Part shown: piece after piece, positions 21,052 to 30,337 of the stretch
Position numbering within the stretch: position 1 is the first letter of the stretch
Layout of the letters: each line of letters begins with the position of its first letter
From: Chaetoceros tenuissimus
Taxonomy: Eukaryota > Bacillariophyta > Thalassiosirophyceae > Chaetocerotales > Chaetocerotaceae
Length of the DNA stretch: 64,000 nucleotides
Assembly: GCA_021927905.1 (NCBI GenBank)
Contig: BLLK01000052.1
Coordinates: 395,727 to 459,726, forward strand
Reading direction: 5' to 3'
The notes under the pieces: generated by a model
Told to the model about the DNA's origin: nothing
Database searches by the model: none
Seen by the model: only the letters and a program-made list of their open reading frames with translations
Program-made: the position numbers and the translations under genes

Positions 21052-22890
21052 TTATGCATACGCAGCCATCGATATTAAAAGTGCATCACTCTCCCCATTC
21101 TCTGAACATTTCTCATTTTCAACACAAAAGTCTATGGTAGAAACCATTGATTGCTCTTCTGAAAATGCAAACCACCAAGAATCATAGATGTCCCTCCAGT
21201 TCCAGAAACATGGCCAACTATGAGGGACTCTTATTAATCTCCCATGGACGTGCTCATTATTGGAATCTATGTAAACTTTCATCTCCTTCATATCTGAGAA
21301 CCCCTCACCCATTCCAAGGAAGATAGCTCGAACGTTTTCCATTGGTTCTGCTTTTTTTGTAATACTAATTGAAGTGTAGTTGGTGCGTGAAGAATGATTA
21401 CAGCATGCGATGGAGACACCGCCCCTCCTATCACCTCGAACAGGATCTTGCTTTCCAAGAATTTTTTGCTCTTCGTTAGAAGTAAACACCAACTGCTTTG
21501 ACCCAGGTCGAATCCATGTATTAGTTGGCTTTTCAAGAGTGACAGTGCCCAAGGGCGATTTCCAACCCGAATCGTCACTTTGCACGATACGGTCTCTTAC
21601 AAATCTCTTGTCTTCTGTATCGTTACCGCAAAACCAATTGTATTTTTCCACTGTACTCGACTTATTGGAATGATCATGGCTGATTGAATCTATTCTCTTA
21701 TCAGGACTTTTCAGTAGGTTCAATAGCAGAAAAGAAATCATCAAATGTCCTGCATTGTTAGGGTGATGCATATCAATAAGAAACAAACTCTTTTTTTCTT
21801 CAAAAGTTATTGTCTTTTGCTCGTCGAGGTAAGCTGCTGCATTGACATGGCCCACTATAAAATCAAAGTCCTTCGCCAAGGTTCTCAAGGAATGAGAGTC
21901 AAAGACTGGATTGATGATTTTGTTATCTGCATTGATATCAAAGGGAGCTTTCCACAAGTATAACAGTATAACCTTTGGAGGCTCTGGTGTTATCTTCTCC
22001 ACCTCTTGCAACCAAGCAATCATCATGGAGCGCTCTTGTTGAATACGATCCTCCTGAGACCCGCTATCATGGTGATACCCAAAATCATTGATTGCAAACT
22101 CCCATATCAACACATCTGTATGCAGAGGCATGAAATTTTGGCTAAACACTGCAGAATGCAATGAATGTCTATTACCATGGCTTCTATCTGCGACATTTAT
22201 CCTAAAAGATGTATCGTTCCGTAGCTCCTCTAGATACTTTGTAAAATAACTATGATATCGATTCTCTCTCTTTATTGATCCGCCGCCAGCGGAAGCCGAT
22301 CCACCATTTACAGCGATTGTGATATTCTTGGTAGATAAAGTGTCGATGAGATCGTTGTAAGTTTCTTCGTTATAGATTTGGATAATATCATTGTCAATAG
22401 GGAGAGGGAATACTTCAAACAGCTCCTTCACACCAATTTCAGTTAGAGGTGATTTTTCAGCTGTCGCTAAACTTTCCTCGATTGATATTGATGATGGGAC
22501 ACTAGATGTTATCGTACTATCTAATATCGTATTTAACATAGATGTATGATTCATTCCAGTCTGATTGTTGATGTTTGGCCTATTCACTGGTTTTTGTTGA
22601 AAGAAAGCTATTTCCAAAAAGTCAAATTTCAACAAGACGCAAATGATCGCTAGGAAAGATATCTGCATATAGAAAAATCTTTTAATTGGCTTCGATGAGG
22701 GGTTTTGATCATCATCAGTACCCTTGGATATCAGGTTTGAGAGTTCTTCTTGGCTATCTGGAGTAAAAAGTTGTTTCATCTCTTCTTCTTCCTCAAGAAT
22801 ATCATGATCATGACATGATTCTTGGTGATTAAGAACGACATTGTAATCATAGCTGTCGCTGTTATTCTTGCCATTAGTCCCAAATATCAT
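21052..22890 (-). CDS. SGNH/GDSL-hydrolase-like type II membrane protein
   Basis: Single 612-codon frame. A hydrophilic N-tail of ~75 residues precedes one membrane helix (FFYMQISFLAIICVLLKFDF). The luminal part carries SGNH-type blocks: GGSASAGGGS (block I, residue ~200), WEFAINDFGYHH (Asn of block III, ~267) and DMHHPNNAGH (block V Asp/His, ~375). A C-terminal beta-rich region of ~200 residues follows. Related membrane-bound SGNH proteins esterify or de-esterify wall polysaccharides. The gene is divergent from STELLO copy B, with 427 bp between, and lies between two STELLO-like genes, so a shared role in Golgi glycan modification is plausible. The substrate is unknown. Confidence 0.65.
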   Translation of the reverse strand: MIFGTNGKNNSDSYDYNVVLNHQESCHDHDILEEEEEMKQLFTPDSQEELSNLISKGTDDDQNPSSKPIKRFFYMQISFLAIICVLLKFDFLEIAFFQQKPVNRPNINNQTGMNHTSMLNTILDSTITSSVPSSISIEESLATAEKSPLTEIGVKELFEVFPLPIDNDIIQIYNEETYNDLIDTLSTKNITIAVNGGSASAGGGSIKRENRYHSYFTKYLEELRNDTSFRINVADRSHGNRHSLHSAVFSQNFMPLHTDVLIWEFAINDFGYHHDSGSQEDRIQQERSMMIAWLQEVEKITPEPPKVILLYLWKAPFDINADNKIINPVFDSHSLRTLAKDFDFIVGHVNAAAYLDEQKTITFEEKKSLFLIDMHHPNNAGHLMISFLLLNLLKSPDKRIDSISHDHSNKSSTVEKYNWFCGNDTEDKRFVRDRIVQSDDSGWKSPLGTVTLEKPTNTWIRPGSKQLVFTSNEEQKILGKQDPVRGDRRGGVSIACCNHSSRTNYTSISITKKAEPMENVRAIFLGMGEGFSDMKEMKVYIDSNNEHVHGRLIRVPHSWPCFWNWRDIYDSWWFAFSEEQSMVSTIDFCVENEKCSENGESDALLISMAAYA

Positions 22891-23317
22891 GTTTAATTAG
22901 TTAAGACGCAAAGGAATCTTCTACTTATTGTAATTTTTGTAGAAAATCATTACAAAAGCCGGTCGATGAAATCTTGACCAGCCCCAACGGCTATGAAAAT
23001 TATTGAGAGCACAGAAGAGCAATCCGTGTACCTACTGCACATACGTTCAATTTTGTGCCAATTTTCAGAACGGTTATTCATAGGTTTATATTACTAAATT
23101 AGATCAAATATTACTAATTTGGTATCACATGCCGAAACGACATGTCTTGATTCAATTCAAAAAAATGTGAGAAGAAAAAACGAATAAAAAGTAAAGCAAG
23201 AACGGATGTAGAGCTTTTCATAAGGACACATCGTAGAGACTCAATAATCGTTTTACCATTCACAAGAAGGAGTCCAGAATATTTATATAAAAATATATTA
23301 AAATCAAGAAAACAAGC
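22891..23317. promoter_or_regulatory. shared 427-bp divergent promoter region, SGNH-like / STELLO copy B
   Basis: The two genes start on opposite strands from this interval. From about 23185 the sequence is related to the segment upstream of copy C (27415-27573): both share AGCAAGAACGG, GTAGAGCTTTT and GTCCAGAATATT, so part of this promoter was duplicated with the gene. Confidence 0.45.
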
Positions 23318-25879
23318 ATGATTGAAAACGACGTGTTTCAAAAGAATGGAATTATTCTACAACGAAGAATTTCAAAATGGGCTGTAATAGGAGTTGCTAC
23401 ATTCATAGCCATTGCCTATTACTTTGTTTTGGATACATATCTTACTGATTCGGAAAACGACCAAATGGGGAAGGTGAGAGTTGCCTTGAAGAATTCAGTC
23501 AACTCGGCGACAGGAAAAGTCTTCCAAGGAGAACAGATCCGATCCTTTACTGGTCCTCGATTATATCTTGCAAAGAATGGAGTACAAGAAAAGAAAGAGA
23601 ATACGGACAAGCTTCTCTCTGCAAATGGTGCATCTTGTACAAAGTGGGGAGTTGTCACGACCATCTTTGAACCTTCCTTCGCTATCAAACGTGCTGCTGA
23701 CTTGCCGTCGTGGTGCTTAGTTATCGTAGCAGATACAAAAACTCCAAAGAACTATATGCAGCTTCTCAAAGAATTATACGAGAAGCAAGACTTAAATGAT
23801 GAATACATGATGTCTGGAACTGGAAATGATGCAGACAGTGAAGATGATAAGGACGAACAAAATATTGATGATGACATTATAAATCCTATCGAGTTGAACA
23901 ATGTATTCTTCTTTTCTGTTGAGAAACAAAAGGAATGGGAAAAATCTAATGGAAAAGTAGGACAGTTCGTACGTTCCATGCCTTGGCGACACTTTTGTAG
24001 AAAGAATCTAGGGTATCTATTTGCCATACTACATGGTGCAGAAACTATATTTGACTTTGATGATGATAATTTCATCAAAATGAACAAGAATGCAAATACT
24101 CCAGTGAATATACTTCCACAGAATACTGATCCGTCAACTGGTGAGACTGTACTACCAAATGTATCCATCGTGAGTCAAGGTCCACATGTATTCAATCATC
24201 ATCCAGTTATGAAACCTTCATTTGATGGAACATCATGGGCAAGAGGCTTTCCACTTGATTTGCTTCAGAAAGAGTCGACTCATGGTGAAGTTGTGTTCAC
24301 GAAAGATATTCCGTATCAAGGAGCAAAAGAAGAGATTGGCGTCATTCAGTACTTGGCTGATGGAAATCCTGATATTGATGCCATACATCGTTTGGAGAAG
24401 CCACTACCAATGACATTTGATAATAGCAACACTGCAACTCCTGTCTTGGTGCCCAAACATTCCTATGCTCCATACAATGCACAAGCTACTATCCATACCT
24501 ACAATGCATTTTGGGCTACGATACTTCCATCTACCGTACAAGGTCGAGTATCGGATATCTGGCGATCCTACTTTGCACAATGTATCTTTGCAGATGCAGG
24601 TTTGCGTTTGGTATTTGCTCCTCCTAAGATCATACAGTTTCGAAGTGATCATAACTACCTAGGTGACTTTGAGGCAGAGCACGACTTGTATGCCAAGAGT
24701 GGTAAGCTACTTGAGTATTTAAAGCAATGGGATCATCCAGATGCAGATGATATTCCGAAAAGAATGGAGGCATTGTGGATTGATTTATATGAAAGAGGAT
24801 ATATCGAGAAAGACGATGTGACTGCAGTGCAGAAATGGCTGCAAGCATTGGATGAGATTGGATATGAGTTTCCACCTCTCAAGAGAAGATTTCGCAATGT
24901 TGCAATGATGGGACAATTCAATTATCCGACTCCAGCTCGTGATGTGATATTTTGGGCTCAGAAGCAGAAGGAAACATTTGATACTGTAACTGCAGCAGGG
25001 CCATTCTCTGACGATGTTGCGAAGGTCTTGAAAGAAAGTGATGTAGATTTCATACAATATGAGCAAGAAGAACATCCAGGATTTATCAAACCTTATGAGA
25101 ATCTTGCATCTATGCTTATGCGCTACAAAGACTCATCAAAGATTGAAGGGGTGTTGTATGCGCATGATGATGCGCTTTTGAATTTTTCGAGTTTATCGCA
25201 GGGCATGTATCCTTTCCCTTCAGAGCAGATGCTTGGAACTTTTGAGTATAAAAGCTATCGTGACTATGGTAGTTTGGAAATGTGGAGCGAGGAAAGGAGA
25301 ATGTATCGCAAACAAACGTATAGAATCTATCAGAACGGATTTTTTGGTAATCTCGATTTGAATGACAAGACACATAATGATCTTGACAGTTTATTGACTG
25401 TTCATAAAAAGTGGTACAATGAAAAGTATAACGAGTGTACAAAAGGTCAGATAAGTCTAACGAAAGATCCTGCATTTGCTCGATTTCTGGAGAAAGATGG
25501 CTCTTTTTTGGTTCCCCGATTTGTACAGAGTGATATGCTGTTTATGCCAACAGCCTTTGCTGAGCATTTCGCGGAAGGAGCTGAACTTCACAAAAGGCAC
25601 AATATTTGGTTAGAGTGTGCAGTTCCAAATATTGTGGATATGATTCACCAGCAAAATGAAGAATCCTTTTCATGGAGAAAAATCAATCTTTGTACCGAAT
25701 TCAAGAATGATAAAATTCGCAAATATGGTAAGAACCTTATTGATTTCTGCATGAGTAAGGATGATGCGAAAGGAAAAGAATTTGGAGTGTTTCATCCTGT
25801 CAAGATGATGCGCGAAGGACTCAAGGAATACGATAGACTTTTGGATTGGATCAATCTGGACCAATGGGAAGGATTTTAA
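23318..25879 (+). CDS. STELLO-family (DUF288) glycosyltransferase-like type II membrane protein, copy B
   Basis: Uninterrupted 853-codon frame with the same architecture as copy A: signal anchor WAVIGVATFIAIAYYFVLDT, WGVVTTIFEPSFAIKRA, WCLVIVADTKTP, FCRKNLGYLFAILHG, FDFDDDNFI, and YAHDDALLNFSS further on. It differs from copy A in the spacer after the anchor (shorter, without the KKNNKTTFEKK stretch), in the acidic insert, and in the C-terminus, which ends NLDQWEGF. The stop is followed by a 3' flank (CAAAGAGACAATCTGAATTA) also present after copy C. Golgi glycosyltransferase-like activity is inferred from the family. This copy and A appear intact. Confidence 0.85.
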   Translation: MIENDVFQKNGIILQRRISKWAVIGVATFIAIAYYFVLDTYLTDSENDQMGKVRVALKNSVNSATGKVFQGEQIRSFTGPRLYLAKNGVQEKKENTDKLLSANGASCTKWGVVTTIFEPSFAIKRAADLPSWCLVIVADTKTPKNYMQLLKELYEKQDLNDEYMMSGTGNDADSEDDKDEQNIDDDIINPIELNNVFFFSVEKQKEWEKSNGKVGQFVRSMPWRHFCRKNLGYLFAILHGAETIFDFDDDNFIKMNKNANTPVNILPQNTDPSTGETVLPNVSIVSQGPHVFNHHPVMKPSFDGTSWARGFPLDLLQKESTHGEVVFTKDIPYQGAKEEIGVIQYLADGNPDIDAIHRLEKPLPMTFDNSNTATPVLVPKHSYAPYNAQATIHTYNAFWATILPSTVQGRVSDIWRSYFAQCIFADAGLRLVFAPPKIIQFRSDHNYLGDFEAEHDLYAKSGKLLEYLKQWDHPDADDIPKRMEALWIDLYERGYIEKDDVTAVQKWLQALDEIGYEFPPLKRRFRNVAMMGQFNYPTPARDVIFWAQKQKETFDTVTAAGPFSDDVAKVLKESDVDFIQYEQEEHPGFIKPYENLASMLMRYKDSSKIEGVLYAHDDALLNFSSLSQGMYPFPSEQMLGTFEYKSYRDYGSLEMWSEERRMYRKQTYRIYQNGFFGNLDLNDKTHNDLDSLLTVHKKWYNEKYNECTKGQISLTKDPAFARFLEKDGSFLVPRFVQSDMLFMPTAFAEHFAEGAELHKRHNIWLECAVPNIVDMIHQQNEESFSWRKINLCTEFKNDKIRKYGKNLIDFCMSKDDAKGKEFGVFHPVKMMREGLKEYDRLLDWINLDQWEGF

Positions 25880-26154
25880 CAAAGAGACAATCTGAATTAT
25901 TGCCAATAGGAGTGCAATCATCATCGTAGCAATGTCTATCACCCTGGATGTCAAAAGAGAGTCGAGTCGTAAAATGTTAGCAGCCAAGCACTGGAAAATT
26001 AGAATGAACAAATGCAAGAATAGGATGCCGTATACTGAGACGAGAATATATAATCTTTTTATAATTATACAGCTGTAAACATTTTCAATTAAATCCGCCC
26101 ATTGCAGATTGCTGATAGCAGAGCAGGATGAAGCCGAATAATTACTCGCGATGT
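25880..26154. other. intergenic between STELLO copy B and the LRR gene
   Basis: The first ~30 bp are the 3' flank shared with copy C, after which the sequences diverge (breakpoint near 25911). A minus-strand frame with hydrophobic stretches (IVSVYGILFLHLFILIFQ-like) crosses it and runs into the antisense of copy B; I do not accept it as a gene. Confidence 0.35.
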
Positions 26155-26592
26155 TTATCTTATAACGGTCTCTCCTCCACCGTGATACTTTGCCCAAATT
26201 ACCTTTGTGATCCTTTCATCAAATGCTTTCATGTTTGACCACTTATACACGGTAACCTCCTTTAGGGAGGGACACTCATAAAATACAAAATCCCCAAGTT
26301 TGCAACGTTGACGGAGATCATCAAAAGTAACTTCACTGAGACTAGAGCAACCATAGAAAGCTTTCTCTAGAATACTTACACATTGAGACATTACAACCAC
26401 TTTTTTGAGGTTTTTGCAGTTCTTGAAGGTCTCCGGATCAACCCATTCCACAAAAAGCCATATTACTTCCCATGATTGTCTCTCTTGTTCATTATGAATG
26501 TTCACACGTCGCGCACCAGGAGCCATATATCGGATGTCATGCCTACTAAAATAAACTACAACAGCGTTATCGCCAGGTTTGGTTAGACTCAT
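26155..26592 (-). CDS. small BspA-type leucine-rich-repeat protein
   Basis: 145 codons. After an N-terminal head (VVYFSRHDIRYMAPGARRV) come two to three LRR_5 repeats: VDPETFKNCKNLKKVVVMSQ, ILEKAFYGCSSLSEVTF and LGDFVFYECPSLKEVTVY. This repeat type is abundant in diatoms and mediates protein binding. The protein is shorter than most family members, which often hold many repeats. It may therefore be a truncated member, but the frame is clean and ends with a basic/Gly tail. Nothing points to a specific partner. Confidence 0.65.
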   Translation of the reverse strand: MSLTKPGDNAVVVYFSRHDIRYMAPGARRVNIHNEQERQSWEVIWLFVEWVDPETFKNCKNLKKVVVMSQCVSILEKAFYGCSSLSEVTFDDLRQRCKLGDFVFYECPSLKEVTVYKWSNMKAFDERITKVIWAKYHGGGETVIR

Positions 26593-26647
26593 ACTGATTG
26601 ATTTATGAGTAGTATACTTTGTTTATGTTTGTGGCTGGCTGGTTCAT

Positions 26648-27239
26648 GAGCTGAGATTGGAATTCTTTTTCGATGGTGTGACACCAGAATTCTGAATTCT
26701 GTTTTTCTGTTTTGATTTGAAAAGAGAAAAAGAAAAGAAGGGAAGGGAAGAGAAAGGTCGCAATGACGTCACGCAACAACGGTAACCAACAGCACCAGCA
26801 CCAAACACATATCTATCATCGAAATAGAGTTGATAGCTACTCGTGAGCTGAGATTGGAATTCTTTTTCGATGGTGTGACACCAGAATTCTGAATTCTGTT
26901 TTTCTGTTTTGATTTGAAAAGAGAAAAAGAAAAGAAGGGAAGGGAAGAGAAAGGTCGCAATGACGTCACGCAACAACGGTAACCAACAGCACCAGCACCA
27001 AACACATATCTATCATCGAAATAGAGTTGATAGCTACTCGTGAGCTGAGATTGGAATTCTTTTTCGATGGTGTGACACCAGAATTCTGAATTCTGTTTTT
27101 CTGTTTTTGATTTGAAAAGAGAAAAAGAAAAGAAGGGAAGGGAAGAGAAAGGTCGCAATGACGTCACGCAACAACGGTAACCAACAGCACCAGCACCAAA
27201 CACATATCTATCATCGAAATAGAGTTGATAGCTACTCGT
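26648..27239. repeat. three tandem 197-bp repeats, each with a TGACGTCA palindrome
   Basis: Units start at 26648, 26845 and 27042 (period 197; the third has one extra T). They are nearly identical. Each contains GGTGTGACACC, nested GAATTC phrases, a purine-rich GAAAAGAGAAAAAGAAAAGA tract and GCAATGACGTCACGCAAC. TGACGTCA lies at 26764-26771, 26961-26968 and 27159-27166. Because 197 is not a multiple of three, the long minus-strand frames through it are not coding. The array is upstream of STELLO copy C (plus strand) and upstream of the LRR gene (minus strand). Confidence 0.9.
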
Positions 27240-27573
27240 AAAATGAACTTTTTAAAGGTATTCGGAAAAATAGTAATACTGCTAGCAATAAGTATTGGCT
27301 GTAGAGGAAGATTTCAGCCGCATCTATTCTTTTTAGTTACCAAATGGATTCATACTCTGGGCTCTCACGGGTCATCCATTACCTCCTTTCATAATTCCAG
27401 GTCCATTTGAGGAAGGCAAAAAGTAGCAAGAACGGCGAAAGTAGAGCTTTTATGATGTATGATAAGAACTCATCGTATAAAGATGCACTATCATCGTTTC
27501 TGATTCTACCATTATTCACACAAAGAAGTCCAGAATATTCATATTGAAACATTTTGAAATCAAGAAAGCAAGC
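27240..27573. other. flank upstream of STELLO copy C
   Basis: The second half (from about 27415) is a diverged duplicate of the sequence preceding copy B. The first half has no recognisable feature. Confidence 0.4.
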
Positions 27574-30196
27574 ATGATTCAAAACGATGTGTTTCAAAAA
27601 AAAATGGGTTAATTCTACAACGAAGAATTTCAAAATGGACTGTAATAGGAGCTGCTACATTCATAGCTATTTCCTATTATTTTGTTTTGGATACATATCT
27701 TACTGATACGGAAAACGACCAAATGGGGAAGGTGAGAGTTGCCTTGAAGAATTCAGTCAACTCGGCAACAGGAAAAGTTTTCCAAGGAGAACAGATCCGA
27801 TCCTTTACTGGTCCTCGCTTGTATCTTGCAAAGAATGGACATGACAAGAAAGAAAGCAAACAAAAGAATACTTTTATAAAGAAGAACAACAAGACGACTT
27901 TTGAGAAGAAGCTTTTATCTACAGACCCAAATGGTGCATCTTGTACAAAGTGGGGAGTAGTCACGACCATCTTTGAACCTTCATTCGCTATCAAACGTGC
28001 TGCTGACTTGCCATCATGGTGCTTAGTTGTCGTAGCAGATACAAAAACTCCAAAGAACTATATGCACCTTCTCAAAGAATTATACGAGAAGCAAGACTTG
28101 GATGATGAATTCATGATGTCTGGAAGAAATGCAAATGATGTAGACAGTGAAGACGAACAAAACATTGACGATGATGATGTCAACAATAATGATACTTCCA
28201 CCAGTCCTATCGAGTTGAACAATGTATTCTTCTTTTCTGTGGAGAAACAAAAAGAATGGGAAAAATCTAATGGAAAAGTAGGACAGTTCGTACGCTCCAT
28301 GCCTTGGCGACACTTTTGTAGAAAGAATCTAGGGTATCTATTTGCGATACTGCAGAAAATATATTTGACTTTGACGATGATAATTTCATCAAAATGGATA
28401 AGAATATAAACACTCCAGTAAACATATTTCCACAGAATATAGATGCATCAACTGGAGAGACTGTGCTGCCAAATGTCTCGATCGTGAGTCAGGGTCCACA
28501 TGTATTTAATCATCATCCAGTGATGAAACCTTCATTTGATGGAACATCATGGGCAAGAGGCTTTCCACTTGATTTGCTACAGAAAGAAGAGTCGACTCAT
28601 GGTGAAGTTGTGTTCACAAAAGATATTCCGTATCAAGGAGCAAAAGAAGAGATTGGCGTCATTCAGTACTTGGCTGATGGAAATCCTGATATTGATGCCA
28701 TACATCGTTTGGAGAAGCCACTACCAATGACATTTGATAATAGCGATTCAGCAACTCCTGTCTTGGTGCCCAAACATTCCTATGCTCCATACAATGCACA
28801 AGCTACTATCCATACCTACAATGCATTTTGGGCTACGATACTTCCATCTACTGTACCAGGTCGAGTATCGGATATCTGGCGATCCTACTTTGCACAATGT
28901 ATCTTTGCAGATGCAGGATTGCGTTTGGTATTTGCTCCTCCTAAGATCATACAGTTTCGAAGTGATCATAACTATCTAGGTGACTTTGAGGCAGAGCACG
29001 ACTTGTATTCCAAGAGTGGTAAGCTGCTTGAGTATTTACAGCAATGGGATCATCCTGACGCAGATGATATTCCGAAAAGAATGGAGGCATTGTGGATTGA
29101 TTTGTATGAGAGAGGATATATCGAGAAAGAGGATGTAATTGCTGTTCAGAAATGGTTGCAAGCACTGGATGAAATTGGGTATGAGTTTCCACCTCTCAAG
29201 AGAAGATTTCGCAATGTTGCAATGATGGGACAGTTCAATTATCCGACTCCAGCTCGTGATGTGATATTTTGGGCTCAGAAGCAGAAAGAAACCTTTGATA
29301 CTGTAACTGCAGCAGGGCCATTCTCTGATGATGTTGCGAAGGTCTTGAAAGAAAGTGATCTAGATTTCATACAATATGAGCAAGAAGAACATCCAGGATT
29401 TATCAAACCTTATGAGAATCTTGCATCTATGCTTATGCGCTACAAAGACTCATCACGGATTGAAGGGGTGTTGTATGCGCATGATGATGCGCTTTTGAAT
29501 TTTTCGAGTTTATCGCAGGGCATGTATCCTTTCCCTTCAGAGCAGATGCTTGGAACTTTTGAGTATAAAAGCTATCGTGACTATGGTAGTTTTGAAATGT
29601 GGAGCGAGGAAAGGAGAATGTATCGCAAACAAACGTATAGAATCTATCAGAACGGAACTTTTGGTAATCTCGATTTGAATGACAAGACACATAATGATCT
29701 TGACAGTTTATTGACTGTTCATAAAAAGTGGTACAATGAAAAGTATAACGAGTGTACAAAAGGTCAGATAAGTCTAACGAAAGATCCTGCATTTGCTCGA
29801 TTTCTGGAGAAAGATGGCTCTTTTTTGGTTCCCCGATTTGTACAGAGTGATATGCTGTTTATGCCAACGGCATTTGCCGAATATTTCATAGAAGGAGCTG
29901 AACTTCACAAGAGGCACAATATTTGGTTAGAATGCGCAGTTCCAAATATTGTGGATATGATTCACCAACAAAATCAAGAATCCTTTTCATTAAGAGAAAT
30001 TGATCTTTGTACCGAATTCAAGAATAATAATATTCGCAAAGATGGTAAGAACCTTATTGATTTCTGCATGAGTAAGGATGATGCGAAAGGAAAAGAATAT
30101 GGAGTGTTTCATCCTGTCAAGATGATGCGCGAAGGACTCAAGGAATACGATAGACTTTTGGATTGGATCAATCTGGACCAATGGGAAGGATTTTAA
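27574..30196 (+). pseudogene. STELLO-family copy C, two frame breaks
   Basis: The duplicated start codon is at 27574, but its frame ends after a few codons. A 9-A run at 27596-27604 and the following bases are 2 nt longer than in copy B, so the anchor-encoding frame has no initiator. The coding frame resumes through the anchor (TFIAISYYFVLDTYL) to 28351. There, relative to copies A and B, 7 nt are missing just before the FDFDDDN codons, again shifting the frame. The rest (28394-30196) is open and nearly identical to A and B, including YAHDDALLNFSS. The 3' flank matches copy B. Without correction it would give two partial proteins, neither with anchor and acidic motif together. The A-run length could be a sequencing issue; the 7-nt gap is not of that kind. 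Confidence 0.8.
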
Positions 30197-30337
30197 CAAA
30201 GAGACAATCTGAATTATTGCCAATATAACATGCACAATGACACCATACATTCTGTACTATATACCATTAATTTAAAAAATGAAAATACACTGTCTTCGAA
30301 AGATGGACCCCATGACAAAATAACGTCAATACTCTCC

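Noticed and set aside
25670-26197. 175-codon minus-strand frame with hydrophobic segments
   Set aside because: Half of it is antisense to the conserved end of STELLO copy B, and the hydrophobic part follows from AT-rich spacer sequence. No start context or family was found.
26644-27203. Minus-strand frames of 110 and 144 codons with repeated protein phrases
   Set aside because: They run through 197-bp tandem repeats whose period is not a multiple of three, so the reading frame changes between units. This is repeat DNA, not a gene.
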